Below, in pieces: positions 35,058-43,117 of a stretch of 64,000 nucleotides of DNA. The position numbers and the translations under genes were made by a program. Every line of letters starts with the position of its first letter. Positions within the stretch are counted from its first letter, which is position 1. The notes under the pieces were generated by a model. That model did not search any database. It saw nothing but the letters and a program-made list of their open reading frames with translations, and was not told the DNA's origin. The stretch is from Bacillus sp. RO2 (GTDB taxonomy: Bacteria > Bacillota > Bacilli > Bacillales > Bacillaceae_I): positions 1 through 64,000 of the forward strand of contig NZ_JAAXCU010000038.1 of assembly GCF_012911845.1 (NCBI RefSeq), written 5' to 3'.

Positions 35058-35531
35058 ATGCTAACTTTTGAACAAAAACTTGAAATAATACAATCTTTTC
35101 CCCAATTAACAAGAAAAGACGTATCTCTTAAACGGGTAAACTTCCAATATGAAGAAAGCAAAAGCGATAAGAAAAACGTAGTCTATCACTTACACCCAAA
35201 TGGCAACGGTTTTGTCTATGCAAAGGGAATCAAAGGTTATAAGACTGACGATAAAGGAATGGTGAATATTCGTGAGTTTGGTGCGGATGAACTGCATGAA
35301 CTTATCAATAAGACCATTGAGCTCTTGGGAAGAGAGTATGAAGTAGAAGTTAATACAGAGAACTTTGAAGAAGAACGTTGGGCAAACGATGAAGGGCATT
35401 CGTTGCATGTTGTATTAGAAGACGATATGTGGAATGTGTATGCAGGAAAAAATTTGGACGGAACTTTCCCTTCTTATAATGAAGCAAAGCAGTACTTGAT
35501 GGAGGAAGGATTCCGTAAAAGATACTACTAA
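35058..35531 (+). CDS. Hypothetical soluble protein, 157 aa
   Basis: Not recognised. The protein is soluble and charged, with an N-terminal helix (TFEQKLEIIQSFPQLTRKDV) and alternating strands such as NVVYHLHPNGNGFVYAKGI and HVVLEDDMWNVYAG. There are no cysteines, signal peptide or membrane segments. GGAGG lies just before the ATG. It is a single gene followed by dispersed repeats. The pattern suggests a small alpha/beta stress or DUF protein, but no function can be given. Confidence 0.75.
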   Translation: MLTFEQKLEIIQSFPQLTRKDVSLKRVNFQYEESKSDKKNVVYHLHPNGNGFVYAKGIKGYKTDDKGMVNIREFGADELHELINKTIELLGREYEVEVNTENFEEERWANDEGHSLHVVLEDDMWNVYAGKNLDGTFPSYNEAKQYLMEEGFRKRYY

Positions 35532-35575
35532 TATTTGATTTGAGAAAGCATTGATTATAGATGTTGTTCAGTCAC

Positions 35576-35706
35576 CGCTGTTGATTTCCGCAAATGGCTA
35601 CGCTTTCCTAGGGGCGGTGCTTGAGCCTCCTCACTCCGTTGCGGGGTCTCAAGCTACCGCTATCTCCCTCAGGAGTCTTCGCCTTTTGCTCCAATCAACA
35701 GCTAGG
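35576..35706 (+). repeat. Dispersed element copy E (reference copy)
   Basis: Canonical form: CGCTGTTGATTTCCGC at the left, GCTCCAATCAACAGC at the right, making inverted end arms. Inside, GCGGTGCTTGAG pairs with CTCAAGCTACCGC around CCTCCTCACTCCGTTGCGGGG; then ATCTCCCTCAGGAGTCTTCG. It is noncoding. Confidence 0.95.
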
Positions 35707-35729
35707 AATCACTAAGTACATTATAATTC

Positions 35730-35813
35730 AGTTTTTCAGTGGCTTCTGCGGGGTCTCAAGCTACCGCTATCTCCCTCAGGAGTCTCCGCCCTTTGCTCCA
35801 ATCAACAGCTAGG
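35730..35813 (+). repeat. Truncated tandem copy E2
   Basis: After AGTTTTTCAGTGGC, the right two thirds of the element recur from TGCGGGGTCTCAAG to AATCAACAGCTAGG. The same AGTTTTTCAGTGGC junction word occurs before a partial copy at 53799, so this composite form is itself repeated. Confidence 0.85.
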
Positions 35814-35830
35814 GGTATCCTCTACAAAAA

Positions 35831-35866
35831 ATAAAGCTCCCAACGTTTGTTGATGGGAGCTTTTTC
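35831..35866. terminator. Bidirectional terminator at the end of ktrB
   Basis: AAAGCTCCCA pairs with TGGGAGCTTT with A/T runs on both sides. It lies three bases from the ktrB stop on the minus strand. Confidence 0.85.
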
Positions 35867-35868
35867 CT

Positions 35869-37191
35869 TTATCCAGTAAGCAAGTCAGCGTTTGGATATC
35901 TTACTTTTGAAGTGTTTGGTTTCGCTAGGGAATAGGCCAAGGTTAATGGTCCGAGTTTTCCCAGGAGCATAATGAAAACAATTACGCATTTGCCTATATC
36001 CGTTAAATCTCCCGTAATTCCCATCGATAATCCCACAGTACCAAAAGCTGAAATTACTTCAAATAATAATAAAAGGAATTCTGCTTGTTCCGTTATCGTC
36101 AGGATGAACAAAGAGAAGAAAATGAATAATATACTGATGGTGGAAATCGCAAGAGCTTTTATTACATAATTTTGATGAATAGATCGTTTGAAAATGACAA
36201 TTTCATGCTTGCCTTTTATAAAAGTGTTCACAGCTAAAATAATAATAACAAATGTTGTTAGTTTAATTCCTCCACCTGTTGAAGTACTCCCTGCTCCTAT
36301 AAACATGAGTAGAAGCGTCCACATAATAGAGGCAGTTCCCATAGATCCGATGTCTATTGTGTTAAAGCCGGCGGTTCTGGTTGTAACAGCCTGAAAATAG
36401 GAAGCCCATATTTTTTCCATTAAGGTGAAATTTCCTAGAGTACTAGGGTTGAAGTATTCCAATACAAAAAATACAAACATAGCAAGTATATTAATGCCTA
36501 ATGTTCCGAATAGCATAATCTTTGTATGAAGGGTAAGCTTACGAAACTCCTTTGTGTACCAGAGATCGGTCAGTACAGTGAATCCAATTCCACCAATGAT
36601 GAAAAGAAATGAAATCACAATGTTCACAACGGGATCTCCAACATATTGCATTAAGCTGTCAGACCAAATGGAAAAACCAGCGTTGTTGAATGCAGAAATA
36701 GCATGGAAGACACTGTAATAAAGGCCGTCCCACCACCCGTACTCAGGAATCCATCGATAGGACAACAGTAATACTGCTATTCCTTCAATAAGGAAAGAGA
36801 AGATAATAATTCTTCTGACCAGTAAGATAATCCCTCCAACAGATGTTTGGTTCAGAGCCTGTTGCAAAATTAATCTTTCTTGAAAACCGATTTTTTTCCC
36901 AAGCATGATAAAAATCAGGACTGCAAACGTCATAATACCAATTCCGCCCACTTGAATCAGGGACAAGATGACAATTTGACCAAATAAGGTGTATGCAGTG
37001 CCCGTATCAACGACAGCAAGCCCTGTAACCGTCATTGCAGATGTGGCAGTAAATAAGGCATCAACTAGTGTAATGGATTCCGAGGTGGATATCGGTAACA
37101 TCAATAGTAATGTGCCTAGAAGCCCAAAAAAGATAAAGACCACAATCAATAGCTGCGGTGGATTGAGATTAATAAATCGATTGCGCCACAT
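35869..37191 (-). CDS. ktrB: Ktr potassium uptake channel subunit
   Basis: The 440-residue membrane subunit of a Ktr K+ transporter. Four pore-loop repeats of the TrkH/KtrB fold are visible, with selectivity-filter glycines in SAMTVTGLAVVDTG, ISAFNNAGFSIWSDS, TTRTAGFNTIDIG and ISAFGTVGLSMG, and a regulatory loop MFIGAGSTSTGGGIK in the third. It follows ktrA by two bases in one operon. K+ uptake is Na+-stimulated in this family. Expression is presumably shut by c-di-AMP through the upstream riboswitch. Confidence 0.95.
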   Translation of the reverse strand: MWRNRFINLNPPQLLIVVFIFFGLLGTLLLMLPISTSESITLVDALFTATSAMTVTGLAVVDTGTAYTLFGQIVILSLIQVGGIGIMTFAVLIFIMLGKKIGFQERLILQQALNQTSVGGIILLVRRIIIFSFLIEGIAVLLLSYRWIPEYGWWDGLYYSVFHAISAFNNAGFSIWSDSLMQYVGDPVVNIVISFLFIIGGIGFTVLTDLWYTKEFRKLTLHTKIMLFGTLGINILAMFVFFVLEYFNPSTLGNFTLMEKIWASYFQAVTTRTAGFNTIDIGSMGTASIMWTLLLMFIGAGSTSTGGGIKLTTFVIIILAVNTFIKGKHEIVIFKRSIHQNYVIKALAISTISILFIFFSLFILTITEQAEFLLLLFEVISAFGTVGLSMGITGDLTDIGKCVIVFIMLLGKLGPLTLAYSLAKPNTSKVRYPNADLLTG

Positions 37192-37193
37192 GG

Positions 37194-37850
37194 TTAGATC
37201 CCTACTTCTTCAAAACGGTGAATGTCTTCATTCCGTCCAAGGATGATGAGTAAATCCCCTTCTCGGATAATTTCATCTGCGGGAGGAGAGATAATGATAT
37301 CTCCATCTCTTTGTATACCGATAAGCGTACATCCGAACCTGGCACGCAGATCTAAGTCTGTCAGGCTCTTATTACTTACTTTTATAGTCGCGAAAAGCTC
37401 GGCGATGCAATGGTTATCAGACAGTTCGATGTAGTCGAAGATTTTATCTGACACAACATGGTGGGCAACCCTTTTGGCCATGTCCCGTTCAGGCTGGATG
37501 ATACGGTCCACACCGATCTTCTCTAAAACCTTTTGATGATATTTATTGGTTGCCTTTACCCACACTTGTTTAATGCCCATCTCCTTTAGGAGCAAGCTTG
37601 TAAGTATACTTGATTCAATGTCATCCCCCATGGAGACAATGGCATGATCGAAATTTCGGATTCCTAGGGAATTAAGTGTGGCTTCGTCTGTTGCATTTGC
37701 CTGAACGGCATGTGTTGCATATTCGCTTATTTTGTTGATGTTGTCTTCGTTTTTGTCAATAGCGAGGACTTCTACTCCAAGTGTGGAGAATTCTTCCACG
37801 ATGCTGCCTCCGAAACGACCTAATCCAATGACAACAAATTGCTTTTTCAT
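37194..37850 (-). CDS. ktrA: Ktr potassium uptake regulatory subunit (RCK)
   Basis: A 218-residue cytosolic gating ring subunit. The Rossmann motif is VIGLGRFGGSIVEEF with the ribose-binding Asp in VLAIDKNED, so it binds ADP/ATP; the C-terminal RCK_C domain (about 135-218), the usual c-di-AMP site, includes GCTLIGIQRDGDIIISPPAD. AGAGAAGGAATAAT precedes the ATG. First gene of ktrAB. A riboswitch and an inserted repeat lie in its leader. Confidence 0.94.
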   Translation of the reverse strand: MKKQFVVIGLGRFGGSIVEEFSTLGVEVLAIDKNEDNINKISEYATHAVQANATDEATLNSLGIRNFDHAIVSMGDDIESSILTSLLLKEMGIKQVWVKATNKYHQKVLEKIGVDRIIQPERDMAKRVAHHVVSDKIFDYIELSDNHCIAELFATIKVSNKSLTDLDLRARFGCTLIGIQRDGDIIISPPADEIIREGDLLIILGRNEDIHRFEEVGI

Positions 37851-37881
37851 TATTATTCCTTCTCTCTTGAAAAATGGGAGC

Positions 37882-38033
37882 GGGTTTAAACTCCATGTTT
37901 CCTTTCGTTCCGGGTTGTTCGCTTATCCTTTGGGCGGTGCTTGAGCCTCCTCACTACGTTGCGGGGTCTCAAGCTACCGCTATCTCCCTCAGGAGTCTCA
38001 CACCCTTCACTTCAGTCAACATGGGGTTTACCC
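37882..38033 (+). repeat. Dispersed element copy F inside the ktrAB leader
   Basis: The inner sequence (GGGCGGTGCTTGAGCCTCC, GTTGCGGGGTCTCAAG, TATCTCCCTCAGGAG) is canonical, but the ends are GGGTTTAAACTCCATGTT and CAACATGGGGTTTACCC, unrelated to those of other copies yet complementary to each other. It lies between the riboswitch terminator and the ktrA ribosome site, so it is transcribed as antisense of the listed strand in the ktr mRNA. Confidence 0.85.
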
Positions 38034-38069
38034 AGATCACTAAGTTACATATTCCCGTTCTAGAAACAT

Positions 38070-38262
38070 CAGAAAGAGACCAATCTTTGCAACTCAAAGA
38101 ATGGTCTCTTTTATAACAATCAGACCCTTCTCTCAATACGCTTACGAGGTTAGCTGTCGGGTTAGAGGATGAGAGTCCTCTTCGTATATTACGATTCACC
38201 CCTAGATATACCGAAATTTATCAGGATATCAATATGGTTCCCCCGCTCTGTAAAGATTAAGC
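38070..38262 (-). ncRNA. ydaO/yuaA c-di-AMP riboswitch of ktrAB
   Basis: On the minus strand CAGAGCGGGGGAACC, GGGGTGAATC, CGACAGCTAACCTCGTAAGC and GAGAGAAGG follow in the order of the ydaO motif. The expression platform is a terminator, AAAGAGACCA facing TGGTCTCTTT with an inner CTTTG/CAAAG stem (38073-38111). High c-di-AMP would cause termination and so limit K+ uptake, as known for ktr genes in Bacillus. Confidence 0.93.
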
Positions 38263-38294
38263 AATAGGTTAAAATGTATGAAATGATGATACTT

Positions 38295-38323
38295 AATTTA
38301 CTCCCCTTTTTTCGATTCGTCAA
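38295..38323 (-). promoter_or_regulatory. Promoter of the ktrAB leader
   Basis: On the minus strand -35 TTGACG (38318-38323), 17-base spacer and -10 TAAATT (38295-38300), about 30 bp before the aptamer. Confidence 0.65.
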
Positions 38324-38689
38324 TAGGGTATTTGTAAAAAATATGTAAAGCGTTTTCAACCTAAAAACTGTGGAGGAAAATGTCCTCAATAAAAAATTAA
38401 TTAGTAGGGTGAGGGTAAGATGGTACTTTATTACGATAAAATTGCTATAATTATGTAAAGCACTCTAAAAAAGTCGAAACCAATAAAAAATTACTCATTT
38501 TGTGTTCATATTCTCATGAAAATTTGTATATGGTAGAAAACAGTAGCTATCTTTGACTAAGATCAGGCAGGGGAGGGAGCATCTATACACACTCATAAAA
38601 CCTGGAGGATAGTAACCTTCATAGTAGTAGTATGTTCTTTAATATGGGTTGTTCAAACAGAATGGTTTTCCATTTTTAAAAGTGGTGAT

Positions 38690-39265
38690 ATGGAACAAGT
38701 TCAGTTGATGTTGGAAGAGGAAATATATTTTTTGCTATTACTAACTTTTTCATTAATGCTCATTCAAAACCTCTTTACGCTCATACCAATTGTCGGAATT
38801 ATTGTCATTAATATCGCTTTGTTTGGACTTGTCTGCGGGTATATATGGAGTCTTGCTACTAGTTTAATTGGGGCGTTGGTCGCGTTCGTTGTCTTTCGTT
38901 ATTGGTTTCAATCGCTCCTTATTAACAAAGTAAAAAAAACGTATCTAGAAAAGCTGGAACAGAATGGTGTTTTGTTTGTTTTATTATTGCGACTGATTCC
39001 ATTTGTACCTTCTAGTTTAATTAATATTACAGGTGGAGTGAGTTCCATCAGATTAATGCCCTTTCTGATTGCAACTGTTATAGGTAATGCACTTTATTTA
39101 TTATTATTAAGTTTCGTAGCCAACGGATTGTTATCAGCAGAAATGGAGGGTTATGTGTTTGTTGCATTAGTTGTTGCAATACTGCCGAGCATCTACCTGT
39201 TCCGATATCTGAAACAGAAAAGTGGTATAGTCGAAAATCAGAAAAAAAAGGTAAGAGGCGGTTAA
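38690..39265 (+). CDS. VTT-domain (TVP38/TMEM64-type) membrane protein
   Basis: A DedA-superfamily membrane protein of 191 residues from this ATG. The VTT domain holds the reentrant signature LLRLIPFVPSSLINITGGVS (about 103-122). The reading frame stays open upstream to a stop at 38558, and the upstream part encodes a convincing membrane helix (TWRIVTFIVVVCSLIWVV), with GGGAGGGAG at 38571-38579. No ATG, GTG or TTG lies there; ATA at 38585 is at the right distance. Either a rare start codon is used, or a start mutation has shortened the protein. ATG 38690 has only a weak ribosome site. Confidence 0.75.
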   Translation: MEQVQLMLEEEIYFLLLLTFSLMLIQNLFTLIPIVGIIVINIALFGLVCGYIWSLATSLIGALVAFVVFRYWFQSLLINKVKKTYLEKLEQNGVLFVLLLRLIPFVPSSLINITGGVSSIRLMPFLIATVIGNALYLLLLSFVANGLLSAEMEGYVFVALVVAILPSIYLFRYLKQKSGIVENQKKKVRGG

Positions 39266-39270
39266 AAAAG

Positions 39271-39304
39271 AACCGGGCGAATGGAAATATTCGCCCGGTT
39301 TTTG
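39271..39304 (+). terminator. Intrinsic terminator
   Basis: AACCGGGCGAAT pairs perfectly with ATTCGCCCGGTT, followed by TTTTG. Confidence 0.9.
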
Positions 39305-39322
39305 TTGTATTCTTTAATTTAA

Positions 39323-39688
39323 TTATTCGTTCCGTCTAACCTTTCGTTGATAGAAAATAAAGATAGGTAGAGGGATGATTATCCAACCAAAACTCTTTAT
39401 CAAAGTATTCAAGGCCATTTCCTTGCTTCGCTCTTTTTCTTGGGCCACTACGGTGTTATATTCGGCAAGCAGCTCGTCATCATCAATGTTTGGTTCCGAA
39501 ATCGGTTTGCCTGATTCATCATATTTTGTTTTGTTGGCAATTTTCATCTCCTTATATTCGCTATAAGTTTGATAATAGCTAGACGGGGAAACAATATCTG
39601 CAATTGCCATGAATGCTGCGACACTTCCTCCGATGGTCATCATTAAAGTCATGAACAAGATTACATAGTAATAGACTACTCTTATCAT
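39323..39688 (-). CDS. Hypothetical two-helix membrane protein, 121 aa
   Basis: Not recognised. An N-terminal membrane helix (YYYVILFMTLMMTIGGSVAA) and a C-terminal one (SFGWIIIPLPIFIFY) flank a soluble, charged middle of about 65 residues with an acidic IDDDELLAEYN stretch. The topology would put the middle outside. AAAGGAG precedes the ATG on the minus strand. It is a single gene, convergent with the VTT gene and sharing its hairpin. Confidence 0.7.
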   Translation of the reverse strand: MIRVVYYYVILFMTLMMTIGGSVAAFMAIADIVSPSSYYQTYSEYKEMKIANKTKYDESGKPISEPNIDDDELLAEYNTVVAQEKERSKEMALNTLIKSFGWIIIPLPIFIFYQRKVRRNE

Positions 39689-39836
39689 ACCAAAGCTCCT
39701 TTCTTATCCTTGATAGCAGCACTTCTTTTGCGGTTTTTACTCTCAAGCTATTAATAAGATATTTCAAAAATGAAACAAATAGAATTTAAAAAACGTAAGG
39801 ATAGAAAAGAATGAAAGGTTAGGGAGGAAGAAATAT

Positions 39837-40568
39837 ATGTTGATATTTTTTTTTATACAACTCATGTTAGTGCTGATTTTTTTAATAATTGGATGGGCTA
39901 TTTTACAAAAAGAAGCATATGGACTGATATCAAGTTTTCGTTCACGTTCTAAAGAAGAACAAGAAGAATTGATTCAAAATGGCTTACCGCAGAAAACAGG
40001 TAAGCTGCTAATTTTAACTGCATTGGTATTACTAATTTTACTTCCGTTATTATTTACTCCTTTCCCTTATGCTTTGGAAGTTCAAATAGGGGTAATGGTT
40101 GTCTTGTTGTTGGGAGGAATCATTTACCTTTCCAAATATGAGATTCCCCAAAAACGTAAACAAAGTTACATCATTAGTGTTTCTGTTGCTGTCATTACGT
40201 TTGGTATATTATTTGTTGTTTTCTACTTAGGGTTTCAAGAGGCTGAGTTGACTTTGAATGAAAAATCATTTGAAATTAGTGGTGTTTATGGAGATGAGTG
40301 GAACTATGAGGAGATCACCAAGGTCGAGTTATTGGAAGAAATGCCTGAGGTACTAATTCGCACAAACGGATATGGAATGCAATCCATCTCTAAAGGACAT
40401 TTTAAGGTTAAAGATTTTGGTAGCAGTTTGCTGTTCATTTATAAAAATCATTCTCCTTATTTATTAATTAATACATTTGATGATACTATCTTCATTAACT
40501 CAAAAGATGCAGAAAAAACAAAAGATTGGTATCATCAATTAGTAGAACAGTCAGGTAAAGCAGAATAG
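39837..40568 (+). CDS. Membrane protein with DUF3784-like helices and C-terminal PH-like domain
   Basis: A 243-residue protein with four hydrophobic helices (about 3-22, 58-75, 82-99 and 110-133), followed by a soluble C-terminal part of about 105 residues that begins ELTLNEKSFEISGVYGDEWN and carries FIYKNHSPYLLINTFDD, typical of small bacterial PH-like domains. Such proteins are common and poorly characterised in Bacillaceae. GGGAGGAAG lies before the ATG. It precedes the Ca/Na antiporter gene by 38 bases and may be cotranscribed. Confidence 0.7.
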   Translation: MLIFFFIQLMLVLIFLIIGWAILQKEAYGLISSFRSRSKEEQEELIQNGLPQKTGKLLILTALVLLILLPLLFTPFPYALEVQIGVMVVLLLGGIIYLSKYEIPQKRKQSYIISVSVAVITFGILFVVFYLGFQEAELTLNEKSFEISGVYGDEWNYEEITKVELLEEMPEVLIRTNGYGMQSISKGHFKVKDFGSSLLFIYKNHSPYLLINTFDDTIFINSKDAEKTKDWYHQLVEQSGKAE

Positions 40569-40606
40569 TATTAATCATTCATTTTCCAAGAAGGGAAAGT
40601 TAGATC

Positions 40607-41560
40607 ATGACCTATTTATTATTAGTTGTCGGTTTCGCATTGTTGATTAAAGGAGCGGATTGGTTTGTGGATGGTGCTTCTCAAATCGCTAATATCCTCC
40701 GCATATCACCATTATTGATTGGGTTGACTATTGTGGCATTCGGAACAAGTTCCCCGGAAGCGACAGTAAGTATTCTGGCAGCGTTAGATGGGAGTGCTGA
40801 AGTTTCACTGGGAAATGTTATTGGTAGTAATATCTTTAATATTACCCTTGTAGTAGGACTAACAGCATTATTAAACCCATTAAAGGTAGAGAGTGAGACA
40901 ATCAGAAAGGAAATACCTTTTACCTTATTAGGAAGTGCTGTGCTACTTGTATTAATCAGTGATATAGCTCTGCAAGGTTTTTCAAAAAACTTGCTTACTA
41001 GAAGTGATGGGTTAATATTTCTATTGATTTTCACTGTGTTTATGTATTATATTTTTGAAGTTGCAAGAAATAATCGTGATAAAATTTCTGTGGAAGAAAC
41101 GTCTGAGAAACCGACCTGGGGTAAGAATATCTTCCGAACTGTCATTGGCCTTGCTGCCATCATTTTTGGTGGAGAATTAGTTGTAAGAAATAGTACGGAA
41201 ATTGCTGTATCATTAGGTATGAGTCAAACACTTGTTGGATTGACCATTGTAGCGATTGGAACCTCCTTACCAGAACTTGTTACATCTATTATGGCAGCGA
41301 TTAAGAAACAAAGTGAAATTGCCCTTGGTAATATCGTAGGGAGTAATATATTCAATATATTATTCGTATTGGGTACTTCGTCACTAATAACTCCGCTTCC
41401 TGTTAATAGCAAAATATTTGTTGATATCGGTCTTTTAGTAGTGTTAACAGTGATACTCTTGGTATTTTCAAGAACAAATTTTCGGATTGGGAAAATAGAA
41501 GGAACCTTTCTTGCTATAGCGTACGTCTTATATTTGGTATTTATTATTTTAAGAAATTGA
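40607..41560 (+). CDS. Calcium/sodium antiporter, CaCA family (YrbG-like)
   Basis: A 317-residue membrane exchanger. The two alpha repeats of the family are clear: GLTIVAFGTSSPEATVSILA and GNVIGSNIFNITLV in the first half, GLTIVAIGTSLPELVTSIMA and GNIVGSNIFNILFV in the second. The Glu residues in SPEA and LPEL coordinate the cation. AAGGGAAAG precedes the ATG. It lies 12 bases before uppP, suggesting one transcript. Confidence 0.93.
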   Translation: MTYLLLVVGFALLIKGADWFVDGASQIANILRISPLLIGLTIVAFGTSSPEATVSILAALDGSAEVSLGNVIGSNIFNITLVVGLTALLNPLKVESETIRKEIPFTLLGSAVLLVLISDIALQGFSKNLLTRSDGLIFLLIFTVFMYYIFEVARNNRDKISVEETSEKPTWGKNIFRTVIGLAAIIFGGELVVRNSTEIAVSLGMSQTLVGLTIVAIGTSLPELVTSIMAAIKKQSEIALGNIVGSNIFNILFVLGTSSLITPLPVNSKIFVDIGLLVVLTVILLVFSRTNFRIGKIEGTFLAIAYVLYLVFIILRN

Positions 41561-41572
41561 GGTTTTACCGGT

Positions 41573-42385
41573 ATGGAAGATATTTTGGTTTTATTAAAGT
41601 ATATTTTACTTGGAATTTTTCAGGGGATTACAGAACCAATCCCTGTTTCTTCAAGTGGTCATGTGATGATATTACAAAACCTTTTGGGGATGGAACTGGA
41701 AGGTTTAACATTTGAGATTGTTGTAAATGCAGCATCCTTGATTGCTATTCTTATTATTTATCGTGAATCAATAGTAAGACTCTTCTTTGGTGCCTTGAGA
41801 TTTGTGGCAAAAAAAGACAAGGAAGATAAAGCTGATTTTATGTTTGTCATCTACCTGATTATTGGGACTATCCCTGCAGGAGTAATTGGGGTTGTTTACG
41901 GAGATGTAATATCAGATGCTTTAGAAAATATTAAAGTCATCGGTATTACGCTGATTGTGACAGGGATTGCACTCTGGCTAATTCGTAACCTCCGAGGCAG
42001 AAAGAATGATGCGGAACTTTCCTTCAAGGACGCAACCATTGTTGGCTTTGCGCAGGCAGTTGCTTTGATTCCTGGTATAAGTCGTTCTGGAGCAACAATT
42101 GTTGCTGCTATGGCTCGTGGAATGAAACAGGAGACAGCTTTGAGATTTTCTTTCTTGCTTTTTATCCCTGTTAGTGTAGGGAGTATCTTGTTAGCAATAA
42201 AAGATATTTTGGCAATGGATAATGTTAATGAAATTCTTTTACCTTACTCCTTGGCATTTATTGCTTCTCTTATAGCTTCTTATTTCTCTTTAAAATGGTT
42301 TATGGGGATAATGGCCAGAGGTAATTTAATTTATTTCTCGATTTATTGCTTCATTGTAGGAACGTTAGTAGTACTCTTTTTATAG
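41573..42385 (+). CDS. uppP: Undecaprenyl-diphosphatase UppP, copy 1
   Basis: Removes a phosphate from undecaprenyl diphosphate so that the lipid carrier can be reused for wall synthesis; the same activity gives bacitracin tolerance. The 270-residue membrane protein shows both active-site motifs: [17 protein letters not shown] near the N-terminus (the usual form is QGxTEFLPISSTGH, so Phe-Leu is replaced by Pro-Ile) and [13 protein letters not shown] (about 166-178). A second UppP is at 52773-53552. It follows the CaCA gene by 12 bases and has its own terminator. Confidence 0.93.
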   Translation: MEDILVLLKYILLGIFQGITEPIPVSSSGHVMILQNLLGMELEGLTFEIVVNAASLIAILIIYRESIVRLFFGALRFVAKKDKEDKADFMFVIYLIIGTIPAGVIGVVYGDVISDALENIKVIGITLIVTGIALWLIRNLRGRKNDAELSFKDATIVGFAQAVALIPGISRSGATIVAAMARGMKQETALRFSFLLFIPVSVGSILLAIKDILAMDNVNEILLPYSLAFIASLIASYFSLKWFMGIMARGNLIYFSIYCFIVGTLVVLFL

Positions 42386-42393
42386 CATTTTAC

Positions 42394-42425
42394 AAAACAC
42401 CACTTTTTCAAGTGGTGTTTTTTTC
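42394..42425 (+). terminator. Intrinsic terminator after uppP copy 1
   Basis: AAACACCACTT pairs with AAGTGGTGTTT, followed by TTTT. Confidence 0.9.
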
Positions 42426-42440
42426 AATAGAAAGTATAAA

Positions 42441-42470
42441 ATCCGGTTGATTACCGTTCCAGCCGTTTTT
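42441..42470 (+). repeat. Truncated remnant of the dispersed element
   Basis: CGGTTGATTACCGTTCCAG matches the left end of copies B and H, with nothing of the remainder present. It lies about 90 bp before the recombinase gene. Confidence 0.65.
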
Positions 42471-42557
42471 GCCCGTTTTTACTTATAAGCATATTATTAA
42501 AATGTTACATATATATATGATATAATGAAGTTAAGTAACATTAAGGAGGAGAATCTT

Positions 42558-43106
42558 ATGGAATATGTTGAGGCTTTAAAAGATCGTAAATTCATCCATG
42601 AAATTAAAGCATATTTAAAAAATTACTCCTTAAGAGATTACTTGTTTTTCGTAATGGGTATCAACATGGGTCTTAGAATAAGTGAACTTCTACATGTTAG
42701 AGTAGAAAATGTGACACTAGATGGAAAAGTTAATGACTATTACCTATTGAAAAATGGGTATTCTATTTATTTGAATAAGCATGTCAAACAAGCGATAGCG
42801 GACTATCTACACAAAAGAAGCCTTGAACCAGAGGATTATCTATTTAAATCCCAAAAGTGCAGTTCGCCTATTACAAGGCAACAAGCATACCGCATCATTA
42901 ATAAAGCAGCGAAAGAAGTAGGTGTTCCTGGTAAAGTGGGTACTCATACTTTGCGCAAAACCTTCGGCTACCATGCGTATAGAAGCGGTGTTGCTGTTTC
43001 TCTTCTCCAAAAACATTTTAACCACACTTCACCTTCAGAAACACTCCGTTATCTTGGAATAGATAAGCATGAAAGATTATCTGTAAGAATTGATGTCAAT
43101 TTATAA
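42558..43106 (+). CDS. Solitary single-domain tyrosine recombinase
   Basis: A 182-residue phage-integrase-family protein. The catalytic residues are in place: Arg in MGLRISELL, His-x-x-Arg in GTHTLRKTFGYH, His in KHFNHTSP and the nucleophile Tyr in TLRYLGI. The N-terminal arm-binding and core-binding domains of XerC/D are missing or minimal, so it is about 100 residues shorter than Xer proteins. ATG 42558 follows AAGGAGG; the longer frame from 42525 overlaps an extended -10 TGATATAAT. No phage or transposon genes accompany it. Confidence 0.9.
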   Translation: MEYVEALKDRKFIHEIKAYLKNYSLRDYLFFVMGINMGLRISELLHVRVENVTLDGKVNDYYLLKNGYSIYLNKHVKQAIADYLHKRSLEPEDYLFKSQKCSSPITRQQAYRIINKAAKEVGVPGKVGTHTLRKTFGYHAYRSGVAVSLLQKHFNHTSPSETLRYLGIDKHERLSVRIDVNL

Positions 43107-43117
43107 GGGGGGATTAG

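Noticed and set aside
37874-38116. 80-codon plus-strand frame
   Set aside because: It lies over repeat copy F and the riboswitch terminator.
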